Shown: positions 1 through 11,674, counted from the first letter of the stretch. The stretch is DNA of 64,000 nt from Microbacterium sp. 10M-3C3 (GCF_003931875.1 NZ_CP034245.1:2542001-2606000); one strand, 5' to 3'. Made by a program: numbers and translations. The notes: generated by a model not told the origin, from the letters alone.

Positions 1-177
1 CGCGAGGCGCTCGACGTGTACGTCGCCGCCGCGGCGGCCCGCGGGCGCGCGGATGCCGAGCGGGTGGCGGCCGCGGTGCGTCGCGCGGGCGGCGAGGCGC
101 TCGCCGCATCCGCCGATGAGCTGCCGCCACGGGTGGCCGACCGCTATCTCGCCCTCAAGGCGGCCGGACGGCTCTGA
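1..177 (+). CDS. DUF58 domain protein, C-terminal end (partial)
   Basis: Only the last 58 codons are inside the window, ending in TGA at 175-177. The tail reads as an alanine/arginine-rich helix followed by the ending RYLALKAAGRL, which I recognise as the usual C-terminus of actinobacterial DUF58 proteins. These membrane-associated proteins are typically encoded next to MoxR ATPases. That assignment rests on the tail alone, so the family is probable and the function unknown. It runs convergently towards katG, with a strong palindrome between them. Confidence 0.55.
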   Translation, partial: REALDVYVAAAAARGRADAERVAAAVRRAGGEALAASADELPPRVADRYLALKAAGRL

Positions 178-181
178 CCCC

Positions 182-247
182 GAGGGTGCACCCCGCACGC
201 GAGAATGCACCGCCGGGCGAGCGGGCTCGCCACGACGGTGCACTCTC
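182..247. terminator. Long imperfect palindrome between convergent genes
   Basis: Bases 201-212 (GAGAATGCACCG) pair with 236-247 (CGGTGCACTCTC) with one mismatch. The loop holds a second stem, GGCGAGC/GCTCGCC, at about 215-230. A further half-site, GAGGGTGCACC, lies at 182-192. The position between the ends of the DUF58 gene and katG fits a bidirectional terminator. It could also be a dispersed intergenic palindrome, since two other such families occur in this window. Confidence 0.5.
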
Positions 248-256
248 GGGAGGGGA

Positions 257-3041
<2,785 letters not shown>

Positions 3042-3063
3042 TCGTGCGGACGTGACGTCGCGA

Positions 3064-4059
3064 TCATCCGGAGGTGAGCGTCGGGGTTCCCGCCTCGTAC
3101 TCGGTGAGATCGCCGGTCTCCCCCTGCCGCACCGCGCGGCGTCCCAGCACGAGCATGTAGGCGAGGAACGCCGCCCACACCGCACCACCGACGGCGAGCT
3201 TGACGGCCACAGGCCACGGCGCCGGCGTGACGAACCCCTCGAAGACCCCCGACACCGCCAGCACGAACACGAGCCCCAGCGCGATCGTCCCGAGCGAGCG
3301 ACCCGCGGCGGCGAGCGCCGCCGCGCGCGTGCGCGGGCCCGGAGCCACCCACGCCCAGAAGATCTGCAGCCCGGCCGCTGCCGCGACGAACACGGCGGTG
3401 AGCTCCAGGAGACCGTGGGGAAGGATGAAAGCGAAGAAGACGTCGCCGCGGTCGAAGGCGAACATGACCGCGGCCGCCGTGCCCACGCCCACCGCGTTCT
3501 GCATCACGACCATGAGCGGCCAGACGCCCGTGATGCCGAACGCGACGCACTGCGCCGCGATCCACGCGTTGTTGGTCCACACGGTCCCGGCGAACACCGC
3601 GGCGGGGTTCTCGCTGTAGTACGACGTGAAGTCGTCCTGGGCGTAGGCGGCGAGGTCGGCCTCGTCGCCGAGCGCCGCCAGGACGGCCGGGCTGCCCGCG
3701 ATCCACAGGGCCACAAGGGCTCCCGCGATGACGAACCCGACGGCGACAGCCAGGGTCGTCCATCGCACGCGGTACAGCGCGGCCGGCAGCTGCAGCACGA
3801 AGAAGCGCGGGATGGCCGCGCCGATCCCCTCACGCACGCCCGTGAGTCGCAGACGCGTGCGCGCGAGCATGGTGGACACGTGATCGCCCTGCGGCGTGCG
3901 GCCGGCCGACGTCTTCAGATCGGCCAGATCGGCGGATGCGGCGCGGTAGCGGGTGACGAGCTCATCGACCTGCGCGCCGGTCAGCCGCCGCTCGCGGCTG
4001 AGCTCCTCGAGACGCTCCCATTCCGCCCGGCGGGCGGCCGTCAGGGCGTCGAGGTCCAT
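3064..4059 (-). CDS. Stage II sporulation protein M-like (DUF95) membrane protein
   Basis: The 331-residue protein begins MDLDALTAARRAEWERLEEL, a cytosolic helical region of about 100 residues. It is followed by roughly six hydrophobic segments. The conserved centre FTSYYSENPAAVFAGTVWTNNAW and the later FAFILPHGLLELTAVF are typical of SpoIIM/DUF95 proteins. These are widespread in non-sporulating actinobacteria and their role there is unknown. The ATG at 4057-4059 was chosen because a divergent gene starts 16 bases away and family members begin here. The upstream extension of the frame is antisense to that gene. Pairing with an RDD-family gene in divergent orientation is common in actinobacteria and points to a shared membrane function. 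Confidence 0.85.
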   Translation of the reverse strand: MDLDALTAARRAEWERLEELSRERRLTGAQVDELVTRYRAASADLADLKTSAGRTPQGDHVSTMLARTRLRLTGVREGIGAAIPRFFVLQLPAALYRVRWTTLAVAVGFVIAGALVALWIAGSPAVLAALGDEADLAAYAQDDFTSYYSENPAAVFAGTVWTNNAWIAAQCVAFGITGVWPLMVVMQNAVGVGTAAAVMFAFDRGDVFFAFILPHGLLELTAVFVAAAAGLQIFWAWVAPGPRTRAAALAAAGRSLGTIALGLVFVLAVSGVFEGFVTPAPWPVAVKLAVGGAVWAAFLAYMLVLGRRAVRQGETGDLTEYEAGTPTLTSG

Positions 4060-4075
4060 GTGTTTCACTGTACCC

Positions 4076-4888
4076 ATGGCACCCGCGCCCGCCGCGTCGA
4101 CCATCGCCCAGGACGAGACCCTCACCGGCGAGGCGGTCGCGCTCGACGTGCAGTCGGTCGGGTTCTTCCTGCGGGGTGTCGGGGCACTCATCGACGTCGT
4201 CGTCGGCGTGGCGCTGCTCCTGCTCGTCGCGGCCGTCGCGTCGTGGCTGGGCTCGATCGGCGCGCTGCCGCCGGAGGCGTTCCCGCCGATCACGATCCTC
4301 ATGATCGTGCTCGTCACCGTCGCCGTGCCGACCACGGTGGAGACGGCGATCCGCGGGCGCAGCCTCGGCAAGCTCGCCGTCGGCGGTCGCATCGTGCGAG
4401 CCGACGGCGGGGCGATCGGCTTCCGCCAGGCGTTCCTGCGGGCCCTGGCCGGTGTGCTCGAACTGTGGTTCACCCTCGGAGCGCTCGCGGCGGTGGTCGG
4501 CGCCTTCACGCCCCGGGCGCAGCGCCTGGGCGACCTCCTCGCCGGCACCTACAGCGAGCGCACCCGCACGCGCGCGCTGCCGCCGCCCGCCCCGGGCGTC
4601 CCGCCGGCCCTGACGGGGTGGGCGGCGACCGCCGACGTCGCGCGCATGCCCGACCGCGTCGCCGCGCGGGTCGCGCAGTTCGTTCGCTCGGCGGGCGGGC
4701 TGGACCCGGCCGCACGGCAGCGGATCGCCACGACCCTCGCCGCCGAGGTGCGCCCTTTCGTCTCCCCCGTGCCCGCCGTCGACCCCGACACGCTCCTGCA
4801 CGGCGTCGCCGCCGTGCGCCGCGACCGTGAGTACCGCGCTCTGCTGGAGGAGGACGCGCGGGCCGCTGCGCTCACGCCGCCGCTCTGA
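4076..4888 (+). CDS. RDD-family membrane protein
   Basis: The 270-residue protein has an RDD domain over about residues 25-160. It shows the early Arg in FFLRGVGALIDVVV, the pair of hydrophobic helices, and the GRSLGKLAVGGRIVRADG segment, ending in QRLGDLLAGTYSERTR. The C-terminal 100 residues are soluble and helical. RDD proteins are small polytopic membrane proteins, and some have been linked to ion transport. No specific substrate can be proposed here. The ATG at 4076 lies 16 bases from the divergent SpoIIM-like gene, so both transcripts must have very short or absent leaders. Start sites further upstream would overlap the neighbour. Confidence 0.85.
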   Translation: MAPAPAASTIAQDETLTGEAVALDVQSVGFFLRGVGALIDVVVGVALLLLVAAVASWLGSIGALPPEAFPPITILMIVLVTVAVPTTVETAIRGRSLGKLAVGGRIVRADGGAIGFRQAFLRALAGVLELWFTLGALAAVVGAFTPRAQRLGDLLAGTYSERTRTRALPPPAPGVPPALTGWAATADVARMPDRVAARVAQFVRSAGGLDPAARQRIATTLAAEVRPFVSPVPAVDPDTLLHGVAAVRRDREYRALLEEDARAAALTPPL

Positions 4889-4918
4889 CGCGCCGCATCC
4901 GCCGCCCCCTCGGAGGGG

Positions 4919-5125
4919 TCAGGCGCGGAGGGTCTCGTGGCGCACGACGACCCATCCGCGGGGGACGGACAGGCGGTCGGTGTGCGACGCGCACAGGTCG
5001 TGCGCGTGCGGGTCGCCGAACCGGCCGAGCGGTCCGATCGCGGCCATCTGGTCGCCGTAGTCGTACGTCAGCGTGGCCACGGCCTCGCGGGAGCAGCCGA
5101 CCTTCGAACACAGTCTGTCGCGCAC
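4919..5125 (-). CDS. DUF3499 family protein
   Basis: This 68-residue protein contains CSKVGCSREAVATLTYDYGD near the start and DLCASHTDRLSVPRGW later. The two Cys-containing motifs plus CxxH suggest a small metal-binding fold, as in other DUF3499 members. Its function is unknown. The GTG at 5123-5125 is supported by a -10 element (TAGGCT, 5137 to 5132 on the minus strand) six bases upstream, which implies a leaderless message. It sits beside the zincin-like gene, with whiB and manA nearby, an arrangement also known from M. tuberculosis (Rv3258c-Rv3260c region, from memory). Confidence 0.85.
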   Translation of the reverse strand: MRDRLCSKVGCSREAVATLTYDYGDQMAAIGPLGRFGDPHAHDLCASHTDRLSVPRGWVVVRHETLRA

Positions 5126-5233
5126 CGCGTCAGCCTAAGCTCCGCGACCGACATCGGCGCGGCGCCACCCCGGCCGTGGCCGCGTTCTCCCTTGCCCCGC
5201 ACCGGCATCGAGCCCCGCACCTAGGATGAGAGC

Positions 5234-5671
5234 ATGATGCGTCGTCGCCCTCGGGAGGCCCCTGCGCCGGCGCGACCCACCCGCCACGGACGGCACGGGC
5301 GCCAAGGCCGCAGCGCCGTCGTGCGCCCGCCGCTGCCGCCGCTGGACACGCGCGCCGAGAGGTTCGATCTCGCCGTCGGCACGGCCGCGGAGTTCCTGCG
5401 CTCGGCGTGGAGCGACCTGCGCGACGTGTCGTTCGAGATCGGCATCCTCCCTCCCCGCGCCGATGACGACGGCATCCCGCGCTGGCGCGTGCTGCGCGAG
5501 GAGAAGCGCATCATCCTCTATCGCGTGCCGATCGAGCGGCTCGGGCATCCCCACCGCGACGACGAGCTGCACCGGCGCATGATGATCGAGGGCGCGGTGT
5601 TCCGCGCCGCGGCGGAGTACCTCGACCGCGACCCGTGGGACCTCGGTCCGGAGCGGTTCCGCTACTTCTGA
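5234..5671 (+). CDS. Zincin-like metallopeptidase-family protein without HExxH
   Basis: The 145-residue protein has a basic Pro/Arg-rich N-terminus of about 35 residues. The conserved core follows: TRAERFDLAVGTAAEFL, RIILYRVPIERLG and a closing YLDRDPWDLGPERFRYF. It resembles the actinobacterial family annotated as possible metallopeptidases (M. tuberculosis Rv3259 type). The helix that would hold HExxH reads DELHRRMMIEGAVFR here, so the zinc ligands are missing and peptidase activity is doubtful. The ATG at 5234 follows TAGGAT at 5222-5227 by six bases, fitting a leaderless start. Confidence 0.75.
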   Translation: MMRRRPREAPAPARPTRHGRHGRQGRSAVVRPPLPPLDTRAERFDLAVGTAAEFLRSAWSDLRDVSFEIGILPPRADDDGIPRWRVLREEKRIILYRVPIERLGHPHRDDELHRRMMIEGAVFRAAAEYLDRDPWDLGPERFRYF

Positions 5672-5680
5672 GCCGGATGC

Positions 5681-7063
5681 TCAGGGGTAGACGACCAGCG
5701 GCGGCGCCGCCGCATCCGCGCCCCACACCGGATAGGACGCGAGCGCGCCGTCGGCCGCGTACGCGACGGCCGCTGCGATCGCACCCTGCGGGGCGACCTC
5801 GTACACGCCCGGTTCGCCGACGGGCACCGCGGCCGCGCCGCCCGCAGGGACGGACAGCTCCTGGACGACGCCGGACGGTGCCGTGATCGAGACCGTCGCG
5901 TCGGTGTCGAACCCCGTCACGACCAGCTGCGCGCCCGCGCCGGGGGCCACGGCGACGCGCGTCGGGACGTCGATCGCCGGCGCCGCCGCGTACCACGCGA
6001 AGTCGGACCCGGCCGTTCCCGTCGTCGTGCTCCACGCACCCGCCACGACCGGCGCGTCGGCCTCCACCGTCACGGTGTAGACCCCGGTGGGCAGGCCCGT
6101 CAGCTCCAGCTCCGCGGGGCGACCGGCCGACAGCGGCAGGCTCGCCGGCGCCTGCACATCCTGGCCGTCCGCGCCGCGCACGGAGATCCGGACGACGGTG
6201 TCGACGTCGGCGCTGAGCGCGCGCACGATCGTCGTGGCGCCCTGGCTGGCATCGGCGGACGCGACGGTCACCCCCGGGATGACGAGACGTGTCGCGGGCG
6301 CGGCGAGCGGGCTGACCCGATCGACGCCGACCGCGGTGAGGACGCGCACGAGACTGGACTGCAGCGACGCGGTCACCGGCGCCCCCGTGCTCGTCACGCG
6401 CACGACCGGGCTCTGCTCGGTCGGGAGCAGGCCCGCCAGCGGCACGATCACCTGACGCCCCGCGGGCACGACGCGGTCGCTCGCGCCGGGCGCCACCTGG
6501 GCACCGGACGCGCCGTACGTCGTCAGCTGCACGGTCGCCGCCACGGTGCCGGGGTTCGAGAGCACGAGGAGGTCGTTGGTCCCCGTCACGGTGGATCCGC
6601 CCACGAGCCACGACTCCAGCAGCGGCTGGCGGCACGCGGATGCGGCGGCGCCACGGAGGTCCGCACTCTCGACGGCGCTCGATCCGGCGGCGGCGAAGGC
6701 CGCGGGCGACGATCCGCTCGGCGCCGCCGAGAACGTCGCGGGAGCGACATCGGTCGGACCGGCAAGGGTGCCCGCCGTCGCACCGACGTCGGCGGGGCCG
6801 GATACGACGCTCTGGTCGGCCGCGACCGACAGGGCTCCCGCCTGCTCGACGTCGCGGCCGAGCGCGAGGAGCGGGCCGTCGCACGCGAGCAGCGTGTCGG
6901 CCGGCGGCGGGGTGGCGGTGACGGCGACCGGACGCACGGTCGCGCTCGGCCACGCGAACGCGACGCCGACGCCGACCGCGACCACCGTGGCCGCGGCGAC
7001 CGCTCCCCCCACGAGCAGGCGCGTGCTCGTCGTCGCCCAGCGCACGATCGGGTGCGGACTCAT
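5681..7063 (-). CDS. DUF5719 family secreted or membrane-anchored protein
   Basis: The 460-residue protein has one N-terminal transmembrane or signal-anchor helix (residues about 12-40, LLVGGAVAAATVVAVGVGVAFAW in shortened form). The rest is extracytoplasmic, rich in Ala, Val, Thr and Gly and predicted beta-rich, with repeated short stretches such as LVIPGVTV and VVAGAWSTTTG. I recognise it as the DUF5719 type that regularly follows a large glycosyltransferase gene in Microbacteriaceae. Its function is unknown, and a cell-envelope role is inferred from context. The ATG at 7061-7063 overlaps the stop of the upstream glycosyltransferase as ATGA, so translation is coupled. The frame extends upstream but inside that gene. 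Confidence 0.8.
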   Translation of the reverse strand: MSPHPIVRWATTSTRLLVGGAVAAATVVAVGVGVAFAWPSATVRPVAVTATPPPADTLLACDGPLLALGRDVEQAGALSVAADQSVVSGPADVGATAGTLAGPTDVAPATFSAAPSGSSPAAFAAAGSSAVESADLRGAAASACRQPLLESWLVGGSTVTGTNDLLVLSNPGTVAATVQLTTYGASGAQVAPGASDRVVPAGRQVIVPLAGLLPTEQSPVVRVTSTGAPVTASLQSSLVRVLTAVGVDRVSPLAAPATRLVIPGVTVASADASQGATTIVRALSADVDTVVRISVRGADGQDVQAPASLPLSAGRPAELELTGLPTGVYTVTVEADAPVVAGAWSTTTGTAGSDFAWYAAAPAIDVPTRVAVAPGAGAQLVVTGFDTDATVSITAPSGVVQELSVPAGGAAAVPVGEPGVYEVAPQGAIAAAVAYAADGALASYPVWGADAAAPPLVVYP

Positions 7064-9924
7064 GACGCCTCCTCCCGCACCGGCTGCGGACGTCGAACGA
7101 CGCGCGGACGCCGGAGGCCGACCACCCGCGGAAGACGCCGGGCGGTGCGACGGCTCGCCGCCGTCGGCGCGGCCAGCAGCAGGCAGATGCCGAGCAGAGC
7201 CAGTTGGACGAGGGCGATCAGGGCCGCGTATCGCTGCACGGCGGGCGCCGCATCCGCGCGCTCCTGCACGTCGGCGGTGACGCGCCACAGCGTGCCGCGG
7301 CCGGTGTCGCCGACGGGGTCGAGGTCGCTGCGCTGGTCGAGGGCGATCGCCGCACCGAGTCCACGGGCGGCGGCGGCCGAGGCGTCGCCGTCCGGCGAAC
7401 TGGCGAGCAGGATGAAGGCGATCCCGCGCGCGCCGAGCTCGCCCACCGCATCGGGGTCGGTCGTGGCCACGAGGTCGGCGGTCAGGGCGGCCAGGTCGCG
7501 ATCGCCGGAGTCCGGCACGGTGCGGGTGGCGCGCTCGGTGCTCTGCCCGTCGAGCGTCTCGCTCGCCCCCCAGACGACCCGGGCGAGGACGCCGTCGCCC
7601 TGCGGCGTGAGGACGAGTGTTCCGAGCCGGGCATCGCCGCGCCCCTCGGCCGCGACGTAGGCGGGGAGGGTGGACGTCGGTCCGTCGGTGAGGGCGGCGA
7701 CGTCACGGGCCTGCGCCGTCAGCGCCGGCACGGCGGCGACGGCGAGCGGCAGCGCGAGCACCGCCGCGAGCGCGGGGCGCAGTGCTCGCGTGCGCTCGGG
7801 GATGCCCGCATCGAGGGTGGTGACGGCGCCGGCGAGCGCCGCGGCCCACACGAGGCTCAGGGCGGGCCCCGCCCACACCGGCGCCGCCTCGAGGTCGCGG
7901 ATCGACACCGCGATCGAGACGGCGGCGAAGGCGGTCGCGAGACCCGTGAGGGCGAGGATCAGTGCCGCGACGCCGGCCGTCCACCGCGGCGTCAGCAGCG
8001 ACAGCAGCGCGAGCGCCGCGAGCGGCGCGGCCACGAGCGGCACCCACCACGTCGGGATGCCGGGAGGCCAGGACGCCCAGCCGCCCAGGTCGGGCGCCGG
8101 GAAGCCGGCCGCGAGCAGGAGCCGGCCCGCCGCATCCGCCGTCACTCCTCCGCCCTGCACGAGCCCCGGGTCGGCGACGAGGCTCAGGAGCCGTCCGTCC
8201 CGCACGCGCTCCCACACGAGCGGGGCGAACAGGACGAGGCTGGGGACGACGAGCCACACCGTCTTGGGCACGTCGCGCCCGTGCCGCAGGAGCGCGGTCG
8301 CGAGGATCATGAACGTCCAGATCACGAGCGCCGCGGGAGCGAGCGACGGGGCGCACGCGAGGAGCACGGCCAGCAGCAGCGATGCAGTGCCCGCGGCCGC
8401 CCACGAGCGGTGAGCCGTCGCCCCCGCGTAGAGCACCCAGGGCAGCACGAGGTGGGCGAGCACCGCCGCGGGGCGCCCCGACACGAGCGCGTCGAGGAAG
8501 GTCGGTGCGAGCGCCCACACGACGGCCGCGACGATGCGCAGGCCCGAGCGCTCGGTCACCCGGGTCGCCGCGAACCAGCCGCCGAGGACCGCGAGCGGCA
8601 GCGCGAGCAGCCACAGGACGACGAGGGCGCGGGAGGGATCGACCGGCGACAGACTGCCGATCGCGGCGACGACGGCGGCGAACGGGTCGGCCGCGCCGAC
8701 GTCGTCCAGCCCGATCGCGCGCTGACCGTATGCGGCGTGCGCCCACAGCTCGCCGAGCGTGGACGACAGCGGGAGCAGTCCGCCCCCGCCCAGCGACGAC
8801 CATGCGAGCAGCTTGGGGAACGCGGCCACCGACACCGCGAGCGCGGCGAGGACCGTCCACGCGCCGCCTCCGGTGAAGAAGCGGAGGTCGGAGCGGATCG
8901 GCGCCTCGGGATCGGCGCCGTCGCCGTCGAGGCGCACCCGCAGCTGCTCGCGCGTCACGCGCAGGGGCGCGATGCGTGCCCAGCCGCTCCGCCGCGACGA
9001 CCGCAGGCGTCGGCGGCTCCTTGCGACGGCACCGCCGCGCACGAGGGTCACGAGGGTCGCCGCCCACTCCGGCCACACCCGGCCCGGCTGCTTGCCCGCC
9101 AGATGAGTGACGGTGCGCCACACGGCCAGCGGCAGCAGCGAGAGCCAGTGCAGCGGCACGGCCGCGGCGGGCGCGTACGCGAGGCGGCGGTGCAGCTGCG
9201 CGCGCCGCGCGGCGTAATGCCGACGCGACGCCTTCTTGGCGGCCGGAAGCCCCGCGACGCCGTCTCCGGCGACCGCGACGACCGCGGCGGGCACGACCGT
9301 GACGCGCCCGCCGGCCAGCCGCGCGCGCACGCCGAGGTCGAGCCCCTCGTCGGCGCCGGCCAGGGCCGTGTCGAGTCCGCCGAGGTCGCGCCACGCGTCA
9401 CGGCGCACGAGGATGCCGCGCACGTCCGCCCCGAGCACGTCCTCCGCGGCGTCGTGCTGACCCTGATCGAGCTCGCCGGCGGCGAGCTCGATGGCCGAGC
9501 CCCGACGGGTCATCGCGACCCCGAGCGAGACGATCTCGCTGCGGTCGTCCCACGCGACCAGCTTGGGCGCGACGAAGGCGACGGATGCGGCGAGCTCGAG
9601 CGCGCCCGCGAGACGCGCGAGCGCGTCGGGGGCGGGAGCGGTGTCCTGCGCGAGCAACCACACCGCGTCGCCGCTCAGGCGCGGGGTGGCGAGGACCGTC
9701 GCCGCGGCGAAGCCGGTGCCGTGCGCGGCCGTGATGACGCCCTCGGCGCCCGAGCGGGCGGCGAGCTCGCGCAGCTCCTCGTCGGGTCCGCACAGCACGA
9801 TCGTCAGGGCGTCGGCCGGGCGCGTCTGCGCCGCGAGGGCGTCGAGGGTACGGCGCAGGTGGGCGGCGGCGGGGGTGCGCCCTTCCGGACGCACGACGAG
9901 GATCGCGTGTACTCGAGCGGGCAT
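7060..9924 (-). CDS. Large GT2 glycosyltransferase with polytopic membrane domain
   Basis: The protein has 954 residues. Residues 1-about 230 form a GT-A domain: ILVVRPEGRTP at the first strand, an acceptor-region LAQDTAPAPDAL, then VLGADVRGILVRRDAWRDLGGLD and DEGLDLGVRARLAGG. A basic linker follows, then about 12-14 transmembrane helices to residue 830, a short extracellular part and a last helix near 925. The canonical GT-A DxD reads QDT, so the catalytic metal site may be altered. It is linked to DUF5719, whiB and manA, an arrangement conserved in actinobacteria, so a role in wall glycan assembly is likely. Donor and acceptor are unknown. The ATG at 9922-9924 has TAGGCT nine bases upstream. 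Confidence 0.85.
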   Translation of the reverse strand: MPARVHAILVVRPEGRTPAAAHLRRTLDALAAQTRPADALTIVLCGPDEELRELAARSGAEGVITAAHGTGFAAATVLATPRLSGDAVWLLAQDTAPAPDALARLAGALELAASVAFVAPKLVAWDDRSEIVSLGVAMTRRGSAIELAAGELDQGQHDAAEDVLGADVRGILVRRDAWRDLGGLDTALAGADEGLDLGVRARLAGGRVTVVPAAVVAVAGDGVAGLPAAKKASRRHYAARRAQLHRRLAYAPAAAVPLHWLSLLPLAVWRTVTHLAGKQPGRVWPEWAATLVTLVRGGAVARSRRRLRSSRRSGWARIAPLRVTREQLRVRLDGDGADPEAPIRSDLRFFTGGGAWTVLAALAVSVAAFPKLLAWSSLGGGGLLPLSSTLGELWAHAAYGQRAIGLDDVGAADPFAAVVAAIGSLSPVDPSRALVVLWLLALPLAVLGGWFAATRVTERSGLRIVAAVVWALAPTFLDALVSGRPAAVLAHLVLPWVLYAGATAHRSWAAAGTASLLLAVLLACAPSLAPAALVIWTFMILATALLRHGRDVPKTVWLVVPSLVLFAPLVWERVRDGRLLSLVADPGLVQGGGVTADAAGRLLLAAGFPAPDLGGWASWPPGIPTWWVPLVAAPLAALALLSLLTPRWTAGVAALILALTGLATAFAAVSIAVSIRDLEAAPVWAGPALSLVWAAALAGAVTTLDAGIPERTRALRPALAAVLALPLAVAAVPALTAQARDVAALTDGPTSTLPAYVAAEGRGDARLGTLVLTPQGDGVLARVVWGASETLDGQSTERATRTVPDSGDRDLAALTADLVATTDPDAVGELGARGIAFILLASSPDGDASAAAARGLGAAIALDQRSDLDPVGDTGRGTLWRVTADVQERADAAPAVQRYAALIALVQLALLGICLLLAAPTAASRRTARRLPRVVGLRRPRVVRRPQPVREEAS

Positions 9925-9992
9925 GGCCCCGTCAGCCTAGGCGCGGGATCCGCCGCATCCGCGTCGCACGCGCCGGGCGCGTCGGAACGGCG

Positions 9993-10319
9993 TCAGCCGG
10001 CGCGGCGCTTGAGCTTGCGACGCTCGCGCTCGCTCAGGCCGCCCCAGATGCCGAAGCGCTCGTCGTTCTGCAGCGCGTACTCGAGGCACTGGTCGCGCAC
10101 GTCGCACGTCGTGCAGATGCGCTTCGCGTCGCGCGTCGACCCGCCCTTCTCGGGGAAGAACGCCTCCGGATCGGTCTGCGCGCACAGCGCGTCGCTCTGC
10201 CAGGCGAGCGGGTTGTCCTCGACGACATCGATGTCGCGACGGACGCCCGGCACTCCGAGCTGAATCGGATCGACGAACCAGTTCTCGGGTACACCGGAAC
10301 GATACTGAGACCCAGCCAT
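9993..10319 (-). CDS. whiB2: WhiB-family iron-sulfur transcription factor (WhiB2/WhmD-like)
   Basis: This 108-residue protein has the four-cysteine Wbl signature, Cys46, Cys69, Cys72 and Cys78 (CTTC then DQC), which binds a [4Fe-4S] cluster. The GIWGG turn at residues 90-94 follows, then the basic tail ERERRKLKRRAG. WhiB2/WhmD proteins control septation and cell-cycle genes together with the principal sigma factor. Position next to manA and the zincin-like gene matches the M. tuberculosis whiB2 locus as I recall it, which supports WhiB2 rather than another paralogue. The ATG at 10317-10319 has a GGGAG ribosome site. A good promoter lies at 10368-10396. Confidence 0.92.
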   Translation of the reverse strand: MAGSQYRSGVPENWFVDPIQLGVPGVRRDIDVVEDNPLAWQSDALCAQTDPEAFFPEKGGSTRDAKRICTTCDVRDQCLEYALQNDERFGIWGGLSERERRKLKRRAG

Positions 10320-10367
10320 GTCGTTCTCCCGCCTACTGCCCCTGCACGCCGGCCGCGTGTACGCATA

Positions 10368-10396
10368 ATTACACCGGTGTCATTCGCCCGGGTCAA
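10368..10396 (-). promoter_or_regulatory. whiB2 promoter with overlapping palindrome
   Basis: On the minus strand, TTGACC (10396-10391) and TGTAAT (10373-10368) are separated by exactly 17 bases, the ideal spacing for the vegetative sigma factor. Transcription would start about 40 bases before the whiB2 ATG. The perfect decamer ACACCGGTGT at 10371-10380 overlaps the -10 region and could be an operator. Confidence 0.65.
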
Positions 10397-10461
10397 GTCG
10401 CGGATACTAAACCCTCAATACACGGTTCACACTTGACCACGCGGACGGCGTGTCGCAGACG

Positions 10462-11634
10462 TTACGCGGACGCCGCCCCCGGCATCGCCACGAACGCGGT
10501 CCCCTCACCCGCCAGCGCGAGCGGGCTCTCCTCCGGCGTCGCGACGAGCGCCTGCCCCGGCTGGAGCGTGATGCGGTCCCCCGCGGCGCCCGTCACCTCC
10601 ACGATCCCCTCGACGGCGACGGCGACCGCGACGCCCGCGAACGCAACGGCCCGGCTGCCGTCGTCGATCGTCGCCGAGACCACCGTGAAATCGGGCACGC
10701 CCGGGTCGAACACCCGCACCCCGGCGGACACCGTGCGCGGCTCGAGCACCGGCGGAGCGGACGGTCGCGTGTCCACGACGTGCAGCAGCTCGGCCACGTC
10801 GATGTGCTTCGGTGTGAGGCCACCCCGCAGCACGTTGTCGCTCGCGGCCATCACCTCGATCCCGAGGCCCGACACGTACGCGTGCAGCACGCCGGCCGGC
10901 ACGAAGATCGCCTCCCCGCGGCGCAGCACGACGAGGTTCATCAGGAGCGCGACGACGACGCCGGGGTCGCCCGGGTACGCCGCCCCGAGCGACCGCGCGA
11001 GCGCGAGCTCTGCGGCGAACGCGGGCGCCTCGGCGCCGGCGAGCGAGCGGATGATCCCGTCCACGTCGTCGCTCGCCTCGGCGCTCAGCAGCCACCCGAG
11101 CGCCTCGCGCAGTACGCCGGCATCGTCCTCGCCCGCCAGACGGGCGGCGAGGGCGGCGACGCCGGGCGCGTCGCCGAGGGCCGCAACGAGCTCGCGTGTG
11201 CGTGAGAGCGGCCGAAGCCCCGCGAGCGCCTCGAAGGTCGCGCTGACGGCGACGATGAGCTCGGGCTTGTGATTGTCGTCGCGGTAGTTGCGCGTCGCTG
11301 CGTCCCGCGCGGGGCCCGCGGCCTCCTCGCGGGCGAAGCCCTCCTCCGCCTGCGCCTTGGACGGGTGCGCCTGGATCGACAGCGGCGCGCCCGCGGCCAG
11401 GAGCTTCACGAGGTACGGCAGCCGCGGCGCGACGCCGAGGCGGGCCGCGTGCGCGGGGAGCCACCGGTCGAGGGTCGTGTCGGCATCCGGCACACGCGCG
11501 GGAGAGCCGGGATGGTCGCCGAACCAGATCTCCGCCTCGGGCCGGCCCGACGGATCGCGCCCTTCGAGCTCCGCCAGCAGGGTCGTGGAGCCCCACGCGT
11601 AGTCGCGCGGCTCGTTCGAGATGCGGGTCAGCAC
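10462..11634 (-). CDS. manA: Mannose-6-phosphate isomerase, class I
   Basis: This 390-residue type I isomerase interconverts fructose-6-phosphate and mannose-6-phosphate, supplying mannose precursors. Zinc-site residues are visible: Gln88 and His90 in SIQAHPSKAQ, Glu125 in DDNHKPEL, and the later histidine in FVPAGVLHAYVSG. The signature GIEVMAASDNVLRGGLTPKH is intact. The GTG start at 11632-11634 is set by the conserved LTRISNEPRDYAWGS opening and by a TAGGCT -10 element six bases upstream. It is divergent from the O-antigen-ligase-like genes across a 40-base gap. The partner phosphohexomutase may be the gene at 59284. Confidence 0.95.
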   Translation of the reverse strand: MLTRISNEPRDYAWGSTTLLAELEGRDPSGRPEAEIWFGDHPGSPARVPDADTTLDRWLPAHAARLGVAPRLPYLVKLLAAGAPLSIQAHPSKAQAEEGFAREEAAGPARDAATRNYRDDNHKPELIVAVSATFEALAGLRPLSRTRELVAALGDAPGVAALAARLAGEDDAGVLREALGWLLSAEASDDVDGIIRSLAGAEAPAFAAELALARSLGAAYPGDPGVVVALLMNLVVLRRGEAIFVPAGVLHAYVSGLGIEVMAASDNVLRGGLTPKHIDVAELLHVVDTRPSAPPVLEPRTVSAGVRVFDPGVPDFTVVSATIDDGSRAVAFAGVAVAVAVEGIVEVTGAAGDRITLQPGQALVATPEESPLALAGEGTAFVAMPGAASA

Positions 11635-11640
11635 GCCCTC

Positions 11641-11667
11641 AGCCTAGAGGCGCGCGGAGGGTAGCCT
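11641..11667. promoter_or_regulatory. Divergent leaderless promoters of manA and the first ligase-like gene
   Basis: AGCCTA at 11641-11646 is TAGGCT on the minus strand, six bases before the manA GTG. TAGCCT at 11662-11667 lies seven bases before the plus-strand GTG at 11675. Both fit -10 hexamers of leaderless transcripts. The two polymerases would face away from each other from a shared 40-base region and might compete. Confidence 0.6.
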
Positions 11668-11674
11668 GAGAGGC

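Noticed and set aside
7204..10263. Plus-strand frame of about 1019 codons
   Set aside because: It is antisense to the large glycosyltransferase gene, low-complexity and Arg/Glu/Gly-rich. The minus-strand gene has clear motifs and membrane helices.
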